Assembly: GCA_902362455.1 (NCBI GenBank)
Contig: CABIWJ010000005.1
Location: 164,842-228,841 of the forward strand
Source of the DNA: Eubacteriaceae bacterium
GTDB lineage: Bacteria > Bacillota > Clostridia > Lachnospirales > Lachnospiraceae
Length of the DNA: 64,000 nt
Direction of reading: 5' to 3'
The translations under genes and the position numbers were made by a program. Positions 1 through 9,392 of the stretch are shown here, piece by piece. The notes under the pieces were generated by a model. That model did no database searches. It had not been told where the DNA came from and worked only from the letters and a program-made list of their open reading frames with translations. The first letter of the stretch is position 1, and each line of letters begins with the position of its first letter.

Positions 1-2
1 CA

Positions 3-758
3 CCTGCACTTAAGCAGGCAGATGTTGGCGTGGCCATGGGAATTACAGGAAGTGAAGTATCGAAAGATGCGGCAGCAATGGTGCTTACAGATGATAATTT
101 CCAGACAATAGTCAAGGCAATAGAAAATGGAAGAAATATATACCAGAATATCAAAAATTCGATACAATTTCTGCTATCAGGTAATTTTGCAGGAATACTT
201 GCAGTTTTATTCGCATCAATTGCGATGCTGCCTGTTCCGTTTGCACCAGTTCATCTGCTATTTATAAATCTGCTCACCGACAGTCTCCCAGCGATAGCAT
301 TAGGATTTGAAAAGGGTGATAAAGATGTGATGAAGAAACCGCCAAGAGACAGAAATGAAAGCATTATGACTAAAGATTTCCTGATAAATGTTGGAATCGA
401 AGGCTTAGTTATAGCAGTTACGACAATGACTGCATTTATGATTGGTTACAGAGATAATAATGCTTTGCTTGCAAGTACAATGGCATTTGGAACATTATGT
501 ATGGGCAGATTATTCCATGGTTTTAACTGTAAATCAGATAAACCGGTTATATTTAATAACTTATTTTCAAATAAATGGCTGATTGGTTCGTTTTTGACAG
601 GAGTAATCCTTATGAGCTCAGTTCTTATGATTCCGGTATTTCATACAGCATTAAAAGTACAGACTTTGAGTATCGCACAATTACTGATTATATATGCACT
701 TGCGGCAGCTGATTTCCTGATTATACAACTGCTTAAATGGTTAAAAACATTGATATAG
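3..758 (+). CDS. Ca2+-type P-type ATPase, C-terminal part (5' truncated by window)
   Basis: C-terminal 250 or so residues of a P-type cation pump. The reading frame is open from base 3, before the first ATG at 30, so the gene starts outside the window. It opens in the end of the phosphorylation domain, with the family sequence ADVGVAMG followed by SKDAAAMVLTDDNF, then enters the C-terminal membrane bundle; NLLTDSLPAIALG is typical of the SERCA/PMCA-like (P2) group. Several hydrophobic helices follow up to the stop. It would export or sequester Ca2+ or a related divalent ion using ATP. The family call is secure; the ion is inferred. Confidence 0.9.
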   Translation, partial: PALKQADVGVAMGITGSEVSKDAAAMVLTDDNFQTIVKAIENGRNIYQNIKNSIQFLLSGNFAGILAVLFASIAMLPVPFAPVHLLFINLLTDSLPAIALGFEKGDKDVMKKPPRDRNESIMTKDFLINVGIEGLVIAVTTMTAFMIGYRDNNALLASTMAFGTLCMGRLFHGFNCKSDKPVIFNNLFSNKWLIGSFLTGVILMSSVLMIPVFHTALKVQTLSIAQLLIIYALAAADFLIIQLLKWLKTLI

Positions 759-872
759 CGATAAAATGCAAGGAAGAAACTCAACTTTTAAATAAAATTA
801 AATAAAGCGTATAAATAAAGGTAAAGCAGGTAGAAGCAGAATAAATATAAATAAATCAAAATAGGAAAATAT

Positions 873-904
873 ATGTATCTCCCGGAGAATTTTGGGAGAT
901 ACAT
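873..904 (+). terminator. Hairpin terminator after the P-type ATPase
   Basis: Perfect 11-bp inverted repeat (ATGTATCTCCC at 873-883, GGGAGATACAT at 894-904) with a 10-base loop, about 115 bases after the ATPase stop. The T-run (ATTATTTTT) starts some 12 bases later, so it is not a textbook intrinsic terminator. Confidence 0.55.
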
Positions 905-980
905 AACTAAAAGGATTATTTTTGACTAAATGGAGTAGAAATAATGTTTTAAATATTATAAAATCATTACGATAAATAGT

Positions 981-1050
981 GTGAAAATAATTCTGATGAA
1001 AATGAATTTTCCATAACTATTTGTTTCAGAACAAAAACAAATAAAAAGAG
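981..1050 (+). repeat. Structured intergenic repeat family A, copy A1 (decayed, 5' half only)
   Basis: Starts GTGAAAATAATTCTGATGA and continues with CTATTTGTTTC...AAACAAATA, matching the first two hairpins of copies A2-A5 (7411, 39579, 39727, 59420). Stem 1 is imperfect here and the third and fourth hairpins are missing, so this looks like a decayed copy. It lies in the 360-base gap before the AraC gene. Confidence 0.55.
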
Positions 1051-1070
1051 AATATTTTTTTTTATACATA

Positions 1071-1088
1071 GGTTAGTATATGCTAACT
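1071..1088 (+). promoter_or_regulatory. GTTAG...CTAAC dyad upstream of the AraC/ABC operon
   Basis: GTTAG TATATG CTAAC (1072-1087) is a near-perfect 16-base palindrome immediately upstream of the AraC leader. Its half-sites resemble those bound by DtxR/IdeR-type metal regulators (GTTAG/CTAAC), which would fit an iron-linked AraC plus exporter pair. The protein that binds it is not shown by the sequence. Confidence 0.4.
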
Positions 1089-1118
1089 AAAGGAAGAGGT
1101 GACTAATCAAAATTTAAT

Positions 1119-2102
1119 ATGAATGATGAAGAAAAAATTTTTGAAAATATAGCAAGGGAAAACAGGGCAGAAGAGATATTTAAGAGCGAAGATTGTGAAA
1201 TTTGGAAAATGAAGAACTCTTCAGGTGATGGACTCATAACTATGTACAATGTATTTCCAGGTGTAATTGTTATGTATAGTGATTTTCATATGTCATCGTG
1301 TATATCGGAATTTGATGCGACATCTACTGATTTACTTTGCATTAATCATTGTCGTGAGGGTTGTATGGAAAGTGAATTAAGGGCAGGCGCATATTACTAT
1401 ATTGAAAAAGGCGATTTGTGTGTAGATATCAGAAAATATCATGCAGGCAATGTTAATTTTCCATTAAATCACTATCACGGAATAGGAATATGCTTTTATC
1501 GACCTGTAGCTGATAAACAACTGGCAAATGAACTTAATAATTTTCCAGTGAAGCTGTCAGACATTCAGAAAAAATTCTGTGACAATGATAAGCCACATAT
1601 TATAAAGGCGAGCAAGGAAATTGAACATATTTTCTCGGAACTTTATGAAGTTCCATCGAAGATAAGAAAAGAGTATTACAGAATAAAGGTTTTTGAATTG
1701 CTGTTGTATTTAGACGCCTTAGAAATCGATAATGATAAATTTGACAAACCATATTTCTACAAAAGTCAGGTGGAAAAGGTAAAGAACATACATGAATTGA
1801 TTACACATAACCTTACATATCATTATACTATCGAAGAATTGTCAGAAAAATATGATATATCAGCGACAACATTAAAGGAATGTTTCAAATCAATTTATGG
1901 AAGTCCAATATATAAATATATTCAGACATACAGGATTAACAGAGCAGCAACATTACTTAGAAACGGTTCTAATGAAAATGTTTCACAGATTGCAGGGCAT
2001 GTCGGATATGACAGTCCAAGCAAATTTGCGGCAGCATTTAAAAAGATTATGGGAGTAACGCCGCTGCAATATAGAAAAAATAACAGTACACTACCGCTAT
2101 AA
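1119..2102 (+). CDS. AraC-family transcriptional regulator
   Basis: 327-residue DNA-binding regulator. Residues about 1-200 form the sensing part with no recognised name; about 220-325 carry the double helix-turn-helix of the AraC/XylS family, ending in the usual pattern (IAGHVGYDSPSKFAAAFKKIMGVTPLQYR). The ATG at 1119 is the only start in frame after a stop at 1104; the nearest GA-rich site, AGGAAGAGG, lies about 18 bases upstream, an unusually long gap. The gene stops 22 bases before an ABC exporter pair, so it probably controls that pair. AraC regulators next to such half-transporter pairs are often tied to siderophore or iron status; here that is inference. Confidence 0.9.
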   Translation: MNDEEKIFENIARENRAEEIFKSEDCEIWKMKNSSGDGLITMYNVFPGVIVMYSDFHMSSCISEFDATSTDLLCINHCREGCMESELRAGAYYYIEKGDLCVDIRKYHAGNVNFPLNHYHGIGICFYRPVADKQLANELNNFPVKLSDIQKKFCDNDKPHIIKASKEIEHIFSELYEVPSKIRKEYYRIKVFELLLYLDALEIDNDKFDKPYFYKSQVEKVKNIHELITHNLTYHYTIEELSEKYDISATTLKECFKSIYGSPIYKYIQTYRINRAATLLRNGSNENVSQIAGHVGYDSPSKFAAAFKKIMGVTPLQYRKNNSTLPL

Positions 2103-2124
2103 ACAAAAAAGGAGATGTTTAAAA

Positions 2125-3894
2125 ATGAAGAAAAAAAGTGCAATGTCAAAATTGTTTGACTATGCAGGAAATTTTAAGTACCTGACTATGGCTTCATTAG
2201 TACTTTCTGTGATTAGTGCATGGTTAGCACTAGTCCCATTTTATTATATCTGGAGAATTATCAAAGAAATACTTGATGTGGCACCTTTTTATGGTGATGC
2301 AAAGAATCTTAGTAAATACGGCTGGACAGCGGTTGGCTTTGCAATAGGTTCAATGCTTATTTACATATCTGCACTCATGTGTTCACATATTGCAGCCTTC
2401 AGAGTTCAGGCAAATATGAGGTCAAAAGTAATGCGACATATCCTTACACTTCCTTTAGGTTTTATGGACAGAGAGGGAAGTGGTAAAGTCAGAAAAATAG
2501 TAAATGAATCAAGTGCCGCCACAGAGACATACCTTGCACATCAGCTTCCTGATATGGCAGGTGCAATGGCTACACCTGTAGGTTTGTTAGTCTTACTTAT
2601 AGCATTTGACTGGAAACTTGGACTTTTAAGTCTTATCCCTACTGTACTTGCATTCCTAATTATGGGTTCGATGACAGGTGAAAAGATGAAAGAGAAGATG
2701 AAGGAATACCAGAATTCCTTAGAGACAATGTCAAATGAAGCTGTAGAATATGTAAGAGGTGTTCCGGTTGTTAAAACATTTGGACAGTCAGTGTTTTCGT
2801 TTAAGAGATTTAAAGAGGCAATTAAAGGGTATGAGAAATGGGTAATTTCTTATACATTAGACCTTAGAATGCCAATGACATTGTATACAACAATTATTAA
2901 TTCAGTGTTCGCAGTTCTTATGCTTGCAGGCTTTGTGATTACCAGAAATGACGTAACTAAAGATTTTATTTTGAATTTCACATTCTATGTAATTATAACA
3001 CCTATCATTACAGTTACACTTAATAAAATTATGTTCTCAAGTGAGAATAATATGCTTGTGGAAGATGCTCTTTCGAGAATTGAGGGAATAACTAATATGA
3101 AGCCTCTTGAAGAGCCTTCTGCACCAAAGCCTCCACAGGATTATTCCGTATCCGTAAATAATATTTCTTTCAGATATGATGATGCTAAGAGCAATGCATT
3201 AACTGACATTAATATGAATATTAAATCAGGTGAACATATTGCACTCGTTGGACCATCAGGTGGTGGTAAGACAACACTTGCAAGTCTTATCGCAAGATTC
3301 TGGGACGTTAATGAGGGTGAAATAAACATTGGCGGAACAAATGTCAAAGATATCGCAGGCAAAGAACTTATGAACACAGTTTCATTTGTATTTCAGGATA
3401 GTAAGTTACTTAAAATGTCAATATTTGATAATGTAAGATTAAGTAAACCTGATGCAACAAGAGAAGAAGTTCTTAAGGCTCTTAAAGATGCACAATGTGA
3501 GGATATTATCGCAAAAATGCCAAAAGGTATAGATACAATGATTGGCTCAGATGGTACATACGTGTCAGGTGGAGAAGCACAGCGACTCAGTATCGCAAGA
3601 GCAATGTTAAAAGATGCACCGATTCTTGTATTAGATGAGGCTACAGCATTTGCGGACCCTGACAATGAGGCTAAGGTTCAGGAGGCATTTGCAAATCTTT
3701 CAAAAGGCAAGACAGTTATTATGATAGCACACAGACTGTCAACTGTTACAAATGCTGATAAGATATATGTATTAAAAGAGGGCAGGATTGCAGAGCAGGG
3801 AACACATAATGAGTTAAATAATAAAGGCGGAATATATACTCATATGTGGTCTGAATACAATAAATCAGTAAATTGGAAGGTAGGTGTGAGATAA
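2125..3894 (+). CDS. ABC transporter, fused membrane and ATPase half (first of pair)
   Basis: 589 residues: an N-terminal six-helix ABC exporter domain (about 15-320), then a nucleotide-binding domain with Walker A GPSGGGKTT (about 375), signature VSGGEAQR, Walker B ILVLDEATAFAD (about 502) and switch histidine IAHRLST. The D-loop reads DEATAFAD rather than the usual DEATASLD/SALD of the partner. The stop overlaps the next start by one base (TAATG), so the two are translationally coupled and should form a heterodimer. The pair resembles YbtP/YbtQ-type or peptide exporters; the cargo is not determined. Start follows AAAGGAGATG at 2108-2117. Confidence 0.92.
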   Translation: MKKKSAMSKLFDYAGNFKYLTMASLVLSVISAWLALVPFYYIWRIIKEILDVAPFYGDAKNLSKYGWTAVGFAIGSMLIYISALMCSHIAAFRVQANMRSKVMRHILTLPLGFMDREGSGKVRKIVNESSAATETYLAHQLPDMAGAMATPVGLLVLLIAFDWKLGLLSLIPTVLAFLIMGSMTGEKMKEKMKEYQNSLETMSNEAVEYVRGVPVVKTFGQSVFSFKRFKEAIKGYEKWVISYTLDLRMPMTLYTTIINSVFAVLMLAGFVITRNDVTKDFILNFTFYVIITPIITVTLNKIMFSSENNMLVEDALSRIEGITNMKPLEEPSAPKPPQDYSVSVNNISFRYDDAKSNALTDINMNIKSGEHIALVGPSGGGKTTLASLIARFWDVNEGEINIGGTNVKDIAGKELMNTVSFVFQDSKLLKMSIFDNVRLSKPDATREEVLKALKDAQCEDIIAKMPKGIDTMIGSDGTYVSGGEAQRLSIARAMLKDAPILVLDEATAFADPDNEAKVQEAFANLSKGKTVIMIAHRLSTVTNADKIYVLKEGRIAEQGTHNELNNKGGIYTHMWSEYNKSVNWKVGVR

Positions 3895-5633
3895 TGAATT
3901 TAAACGAAAAATTACAACATAAATATGCGTTGTCACCTAAGGGTGCAAAGGATATGATAAAGGCATTTATTTCCGTAACTGTGTCAAATATTGTTCTTAT
4001 GCTTCCTGTTGGTTTACTTTATTATATTGTTAAAGATTTTATAAACAATGATGTAACTTCTAATAAGAGAATTCTTTATATTATTGGAAGTGTTATCTGT
4101 CTGTTATTAATAGCGATAACAACTTATATTCAATATAATGCAACATTCCTTTCTACTTATGTGGAAAGCGGAGTCAGACGAACAACGCTCGCCGAAAAGT
4201 TAAGAAAATTACCTCTTTCTTATTTTGGTAAAAAAGATTTGTCAGATCTGACAAGTACAATTATGGCTGATTGTGCCACGCTTGAGACTGCATCATCACA
4301 TTGGATTCCTGAATTAATAGGAGCAATGATTTCGACACTTATTGTATCAATAAGCCTTTTCTTTATTGACTGGAGAATGGCAATTGCAGCGTTATGGGTT
4401 TTACCTATTGCATTTATCATTGTATTAAGTTCTGCAAATGTACAAAAGAAATTAAATGAAAATCATATGAGACTTAAAATGAATCTTGCAGATGGTATAC
4501 AGGAGTGTTTAGAAACACTTAGAGATTTAAGAGCTAACAATGCAAGTGAAAGCTATATGACAGGACTGGATAAGAAGATTAAGGCAGTTGAGAAACATTC
4601 AATAGTCACTGAGTTTGGAACAGCAGTGTTCGTAGGTTCAGCCCAGATGATTTTAAAAGTGGGAATCGCAACTGTTGCCCTTGTGGGTGGAATACTTCTA
4701 TCAAAAGGCAAAATCGATATATTTAAATTCTTTATGTTCTTACTTCTGGTGTCAAGATTATATGATCCTATGCAGATGTCATTACAGAATCTTGCAGCAA
4801 TTATATCAGCAGATGTACCTTGCAGAAGAATGGATGAAATCTTGTCACACAGTATACAGACAGGTTCAGAGAAATTGACAAATAAGGGTTGTGATATCGT
4901 ATTTGACCATGTTGCATTCGGATATGATGGTGAAGATAATGTACTTAGTGATGCGTCATTATGTGCAAAACAGGGCGAAGTTACAGCTTTAATCGGACCA
5001 TCAGGTGGTGGTAAGACAACTGTATCAAGACTTGCAGCAAGATTCTGGGATATTAATAAAGGTAAGATTACTGTTGGTGGAATGGATATATCGAAGATTG
5101 ATCCTGAGAAACTTATGTCCCTGTATTCGATTGTATTTCAGGATGTTACTTTATTTAACAATACTGTTATGGAAAATATACGAATCGGTAAGAAAGATGC
5201 AACTGACGAGGAGGTTATAGCAGCCGCTAAATTAGCACACTGTGATGAGTTTGTAGAGAAACTGGCTGATGGCTATAACACAATGATTGGTGAAAATGGT
5301 TCGGAATTATCAGGTGGTGAACGCCAGAGAATCTCAATAGCCAGAGCGTTCTTGAAAGATGCTCCTATTATTCTTCTTGATGAGGCAACAGCATCTCTTG
5401 ACGTAGATAATGAGACTTTGATTCAGCAGTCGCTTTCTGAGTTAATTAAGAATAAAACTGTTCTTATAATTGCACACAGAATGAGAACTGTGGCAAGTGC
5501 AGATAAGATTGTCGTTCTGAAAGATGGCGTTGTAGCTGAACAGGGAAGTCCTGCAGAGCTTGAAGCTAAGAATGGTATATATAAACATATGATGAGTATG
5601 CAGCTTAAGAGTGCGGAGTGGAAGATGAATTAG
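3894..5633 (+). CDS. ABC transporter, fused membrane and ATPase half (second of pair)
   Basis: 579 residues with the same layout as its partner: exporter membrane domain, then Walker A GPSGGGKTT (about 367), LSGGERQRISIARA signature and Walker B IILLDEATASLD. This half keeps the canonical signature and D-loop. I chose the ATG at 3894, which overlaps the upstream stop; an in-frame upstream ATG at 3873 lies inside the preceding gene. The likely role is one half of a heterodimeric exporter acting with the 2125 gene and controlled by the AraC regulator. Confidence 0.92.
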   Translation: MNLNEKLQHKYALSPKGAKDMIKAFISVTVSNIVLMLPVGLLYYIVKDFINNDVTSNKRILYIIGSVICLLLIAITTYIQYNATFLSTYVESGVRRTTLAEKLRKLPLSYFGKKDLSDLTSTIMADCATLETASSHWIPELIGAMISTLIVSISLFFIDWRMAIAALWVLPIAFIIVLSSANVQKKLNENHMRLKMNLADGIQECLETLRDLRANNASESYMTGLDKKIKAVEKHSIVTEFGTAVFVGSAQMILKVGIATVALVGGILLSKGKIDIFKFFMFLLLVSRLYDPMQMSLQNLAAIISADVPCRRMDEILSHSIQTGSEKLTNKGCDIVFDHVAFGYDGEDNVLSDASLCAKQGEVTALIGPSGGGKTTVSRLAARFWDINKGKITVGGMDISKIDPEKLMSLYSIVFQDVTLFNNTVMENIRIGKKDATDEEVIAAAKLAHCDEFVEKLADGYNTMIGENGSELSGGERQRISIARAFLKDAPIILLDEATASLDVDNETLIQQSLSELIKNKTVLIIAHRMRTVASADKIVVLKDGVVAEQGSPAELEAKNGIYKHMMSMQLKSAEWKMN

Positions 5634-5646
5634 AAATTATTTTAGT

Positions 5647-5675
5647 TTGACATCAAGAAAAAGTTTTGCTATAAT
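5647..5675 (+). promoter_or_regulatory. Consensus sigma-A promoter
   Basis: TTGACA (5647-5652), 17-base spacer, TATAAT (5670-5675): both hexamers match consensus exactly. It sits 14 bases after the ABC stop and drives rightward, so the first thing transcribed is the hairpin at 5697-5725, then the MATE gene leader. Confidence 0.8.
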
Positions 5676-5696
5676 CCGAAATATCCGAGTTGCGAA

Positions 5697-5731
5697 GCGC
5701 GTAAGTCCAGGAATGGGCTTACGTGCTTTTT
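5697..5731 (+). terminator. Intrinsic terminator just downstream of a strong promoter
   Basis: GCGCGTAAGTCC (5697-5708) pairs with GGGCTTACGTGC (5714-5725) using two G-T wobbles, with loop AGGAAT, followed by six T. It ends the ABC operon but is also only about 15 bases beyond the expected start site of the promoter at 5647-5675. Confidence 0.75.
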
Positions 5732-5929
5732 TGTTGTATAAGAAATTTCTTAGTATTTCCTATGCAACAAAAAGCTTCGCAGGAATGTGCACACTTTTGC
5801 AGAGAAAAATGTTGCATAAAGCATCATAAACATAAAAATTATGAAAAGGTAATGCAAAATGTTGCAAAAGTGGCACAGAATATCGCAAAGCGATATTCTT
5901 CTTAGTTAAAAGAAATGGAGGAAGATGAA

Positions 5930-7342
5930 GTGGAAAACAATATTTCTGAAAATTTAGAGAAAGGAAATAGCAAAAGGGACAACAAAATGGCAAGTATGCC
6001 GGTTAACAAATTAATGCTAAGTATGGGAATTCCGATGATTTTATCAATGGCATTGCAGGCTGTATATAATATTGTTGACAGTGCATTTGTTTCAAATATG
6101 AAAGGAAATGGCGAAGCAGCATTAAATGCTCTGACCCTTGCGTTTCCAATTCAGATGTTAATGGTGGCAATTGCTATTGGTACAGGTGTCGGAACTAATG
6201 CATTACTTGCAAAAAGTCTAGGACAGGGCAATAAAGAGAAAGCAAGTAAAGTCGCAGGAAACAGTATTTTTCTTGCAACTGTGATATATATTATTTTTCT
6301 GATATACGGAATGGTCGGAGTGAGAGCATATATATCAACGCAGACGAAAAATGTACTCATAAGAGAAATGGCAGTTGATTATCTTAGAATCTGTTGCGTA
6401 ATTTCATTTGGTATTACATTTTTCTCAATATTTGAGAAATTATTACAGGCGACAGGACGTTCGTTATATTCAACAATTGCACAGATTCTTGGCGCTGTCG
6501 TAAATATTATTTTAGACCCGGTACTTATCTATGGTTTAAGTGGCTTTAAGGAATATGGAGTAAAGGGTGCAGCTTATGCGACTGTAATCGGACAGATAGT
6601 ATCATTTGTGACAGCACTCATATTTCATTTGAAATTCAATGTCGAAATTGACAATTCATTAAGATATAAGAAACCATCATTTACAATAATAAAGGAAATA
6701 TATGCAATTGGTCTGCCGGCAATTATCTCGCAGGCACTAATGTCGCTTATGACATATGCTTTAAATATTATATTTGTACGAATTAATGAATCAGTGGTAA
6801 CTGCGTATGGATTATATTATAAGATCCAGCAGTTTGTTCTCTTTGCTGCATTTGGATTAAGAGATGCCATAACACCGGTTGTATCATTTAATCATGGTAT
6901 GAGAAGTAAGAAACGTGTTAAAGACGGAATTAAATATGGAATGTTATATACATTCATAATTATGTTTGTGGGTATGGTGGTACTTGAAATCTTTGCAAAT
7001 CAGTTGTCGGCAGTATTTGGACTGTCAGGAAATACCCAGAACCTATGTATTGATGCAATGCGTATTGTTTCAATAAGTTTCGTATTTGCAGGAATAAATA
7101 TTGCATACCAGGGAATCTATCAGGCCATCGACAGCGGCTTGGAATCCCTGATTATATCGGTACTCAGACAGTGTATAATAGTGCTTCCTTTAGCATATTT
7201 ATTTTCAAACATTGCGATTAAAAATTCTGATAAGATATGGTTAATATGGACATGTTTTCCGATAACCGAGGCGGTTACGGCATTTGTGGCATATTTATTA
7301 ATGAAGCGAATTAACAGGACTAAATTAAGTGAACTTAACTAA
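5930..7342 (+). CDS. MATE-family multidrug/cation antiporter
   Basis: About 470 residues with twelve predicted membrane helices. The N-terminal pattern ([29 protein letters not shown]) and the second-half repeat are those of the MATE/NorM-DinF group, which expel cationic drugs or metabolites using Na+ or H+. I prefer the GTG at 5930, which has GGAGG at 5917-5922 at normal spacing; the ATG at 5915 lies on top of that site. A leader of about 250 bases separates it from the promoter at 5647, with a terminator in between, so read-through may be regulated. Confidence 0.88.
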   Translation: MENNISENLEKGNSKRDNKMASMPVNKLMLSMGIPMILSMALQAVYNIVDSAFVSNMKGNGEAALNALTLAFPIQMLMVAIAIGTGVGTNALLAKSLGQGNKEKASKVAGNSIFLATVIYIIFLIYGMVGVRAYISTQTKNVLIREMAVDYLRICCVISFGITFFSIFEKLLQATGRSLYSTIAQILGAVVNIILDPVLIYGLSGFKEYGVKGAAYATVIGQIVSFVTALIFHLKFNVEIDNSLRYKKPSFTIIKEIYAIGLPAIISQALMSLMTYALNIIFVRINESVVTAYGLYYKIQQFVLFAAFGLRDAITPVVSFNHGMRSKKRVKDGIKYGMLYTFIIMFVGMVVLEIFANQLSAVFGLSGNTQNLCIDAMRIVSISFVFAGINIAYQGIYQAIDSGLESLIISVLRQCIIVLPLAYLFSNIAIKNSDKIWLIWTCFPITEAVTAFVAYLLMKRINRTKLSELN

Positions 7343-7410
7343 ATAAGAAATTATATGAAAATTAATTAAATAAAAACTAAATAGAAATGAGAATTCAGAA
7401 AGAGGTCAAT

Positions 7411-7554
7411 GTGAAAAATAATGCTGATGCAATTATTTTTCACATAGCTATTTGTTTCGGAGCGAAAGCAAATAGCTTTTATGGCAAGTCAGAAATCGCC
7501 TACGCGAATTTCTGACTGCCTCTTCGCGACAAGTCGCTCAGAAAAGAGGTTAAT
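7411..7554 (+). repeat. Structured intergenic repeat family A, copy A2 (intact)
   Basis: Four hairpins in a row: stem 1 GTGAAAAATAAT (7411-7422) with ATTATTTTTCAC (7432-7443), perfect 12 bp around a loop containing CTGATG; stem 2 AGCTATTTG (7446-7454) with CAAATAGCT (7469-7477); stem 3 AGTCAGAAAT (7487-7496) with ATTTCTGACT (7508-7517); stem 4 GCGAC AA GTCGC (7526-7537). It ends AGAGGTTAAT directly before the next gene's ATG, and a similar AGAGGTCAAT precedes it. Confidence 0.85.
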
Positions 7555-8142
7555 ATGAATAAAATAGTTACAATCAGCAGAGAATTTGGCAGTGGCGGAC
7601 GTTTTATCGGTGAACAGCTTGCTAAAAGAATTGGAATACAATTTTATGACAAAAAGATAATTAGTGAGGTTGCAGAGAAAACGGGCCTCGCAGAAGAATT
7701 TATAGAGCAGAAAGGCGAATATGCACATCTTAAAAATATTTTTGCATATGGTCTGATTGGCAGAAATCAAAATGGAGAATCAATCGATGATATTCTGTAT
7801 GCGGCTCAAAGGGAAATTCTAATTGATGCAGTAAAGAAAGGTCCATGTGTTATAGTTGGAAGAAATGCTGACTACATTTTCAAGGATTATAAGGAATGTA
7901 TAAATGTATATATATGTGGAAATATGGAAGAAAAGATTGCAAGAATCAGTAAATTGTATAATAAGACAGAAGAGGAGGCAAAAAAACTTATCCACGATAT
8001 AGATAAGCGAAGAAGTGTTAATTATAAATATTATACTGAAAGACAGTGGGGACTTTCTAAAAATTACACAATTTCGTTAAATAGCAGTGAAATTGGATAT
8101 GAAAAATGTATTGATATTATAGAGGAACTTTATAATCTCTAA
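7555..8142 (+). CDS. Cytidylate kinase-like family protein
   Basis: 195 residues of the cytidylate kinase-like family (PF13189). The N-terminus TISREFGSGGRFIGEQLAKR holds the P-loop variant GSGG, and GPCVIVGRNADYI with the following arginine-rich segment is characteristic. Family members are presumed nucleoside monophosphate kinases, but the substrate is mostly untested. The start is fixed by AGAGG, which is the 3' end of repeat A2, so this gene takes its leader and ribosome binding site from the repeat. Confidence 0.85.
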   Translation: MNKIVTISREFGSGGRFIGEQLAKRIGIQFYDKKIISEVAEKTGLAEEFIEQKGEYAHLKNIFAYGLIGRNQNGESIDDILYAAQREILIDAVKKGPCVIVGRNADYIFKDYKECINVYICGNMEEKIARISKLYNKTEEEAKKLIHDIDKRRSVNYKYYTERQWGLSKNYTISLNSSEIGYEKCIDIIEELYNL

Positions 8143-8231
8143 AAATTTTGTTGAAAATAGACATTGATTTATTATAGATTTATTGTATTATATTCATAAA
8201 GAAATAAATCACAGAAATGGAGATTAATGCA

Positions 8232-9104
8232 ATGAAAGAATTTAAACCTATTAAAGAGGGTAAAGTACGTGAAGTATATGATAACGGAGACAGCCTTATC
8301 ATAGTTGCTACAGACAGAATATCAGCTTTTGATGTTATTCTTAAGAATGTTGTACATAAGAAAGGTGCAATTCTTACACAGATGTCTAAGTTCTGGTTCG
8401 ATTTCACAAAGGATATTGTTCCAAACCATATGATTTCTGTAGATGTTAAAGATATGCCTGAATTCTTCCAGAATGAGAAATACGATGGAAACAGTATGAT
8501 GTGTAAGAAATTAGATATGCTTCCAATCGAATGTATCGTTAGAGGATATATAACAGGTAGTGGCTGGGAAAGCTATAAGAAAAACGGTACTGTATGTGGA
8601 ATTAAGCTTCCAGAGGGATTACAGGAATCAGACAAGTTACCTGAACCAATCTATACACCAACAACTAAAGCAGATTTAGGCGACCATGATGAACATATTA
8701 CTTTTGAAGATAGCGTAGAGATTCTTGAGAAGCTTCACCCTGGAAAAGGCGAAGAATATGCTAAGAAGATTATGGATTGCACAATTGCACTTTATAAGAA
8801 ATGTGCAGAATATGCATTAAGCAAGGGAATTATTATTGCAGATACAAAATTCGAATTTGGTTTAGATGAGAATGGAAATGTAGTTCTTGGTGATGAGATG
8901 CTTACACCAGACAGCTCAAGATTCTGGCCATTAGAAGGTTACAAACCTGGACAGGGACAGCCTTCATTCGATAAACAGTATGTAAGAGACTGGTTAAAAC
9001 AGAACCCGGACAGTGATTATCATCTTCCGGATGAAGTTGTTGAGAAATCAGTTGATAAATATAAAGAAGCATTTGAATTAATTACAGGAAAGAAATTTGA
9101 ATAA
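8232..9104 (+). CDS. purC: Phosphoribosylaminoimidazole-succinocarboxamide synthase (SAICAR synthase)
   Basis: 290 residues covering the whole PurC family, which joins aspartate to CAIR with ATP in purine synthesis. Visible family marks are KEGKVREVYD, ATDRISAFDVI, CIVRGYITGSGW, KFEFGLDENG and DEMLTPDSSRFW. I start at the ATG at 8232, with GGAG at 8219-8222; the in-frame ATG at 8217 overlaps that site. No other pur genes lie nearby, and it is followed by its own terminator. Confidence 0.97.
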   Translation: MKEFKPIKEGKVREVYDNGDSLIIVATDRISAFDVILKNVVHKKGAILTQMSKFWFDFTKDIVPNHMISVDVKDMPEFFQNEKYDGNSMMCKKLDMLPIECIVRGYITGSGWESYKKNGTVCGIKLPEGLQESDKLPEPIYTPTTKADLGDHDEHITFEDSVEILEKLHPGKGEEYAKKIMDCTIALYKKCAEYALSKGIIIADTKFEFGLDENGNVVLGDEMLTPDSSRFWPLEGYKPGQGQPSFDKQYVRDWLKQNPDSDYHLPDEVVEKSVDKYKEAFELITGKKFE

Positions 9105-9255
9105 TTAATTTAAGGCTAGTGAATAAATTATAAATGCAACACAGTCATGAAAATCTATAAAATGCCTTATTTGACGAAGTTTAAGATATGATATTGCTAA
9201 AAGGTGATTTTTTGAAAAGAAACTAACTTGATGGTAATAAACATAAAGGAATATT

Positions 9256-9304
9256 AAGAGATGTTTTTTGAATAGAATGTCTGTTCAAAAAGCATCTCTT
9301 TTGT
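9256..9304 (+). terminator. Strong hairpin terminator after purC
   Basis: A 19-base arm (9256-9274, AAGAGATGTTTTTTGAATA) pairs with 9282-9300 with two G-T wobbles and is followed by TTGTT. The rest of the 288-base gap between purC and the next gene shows nothing else recognisable. Confidence 0.8.
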
Positions 9305-9392
9305 TAAAAATTGTATTGGATTATCTGGAAGGAGTAATTTACCATTTCATATGAAGCAATTTATAGAAAAATAAAGAGATAAGGAGTTATTT

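Noticed and set aside
5647..5905. Two 60-residue frames in the leader of the MATE gene
   Set aside because: They run through a promoter and terminator hairpin, have no RBS and overlap each other; no coding character.
7411..7443. CTGATG in repeat A looked like the CUGAUGA core of a hammerhead ribozyme
   Set aside because: The motif is in the closed loop of hairpin 1, there is no matching GAAA strand after a second stem, and the base after CTGATG varies among copies.
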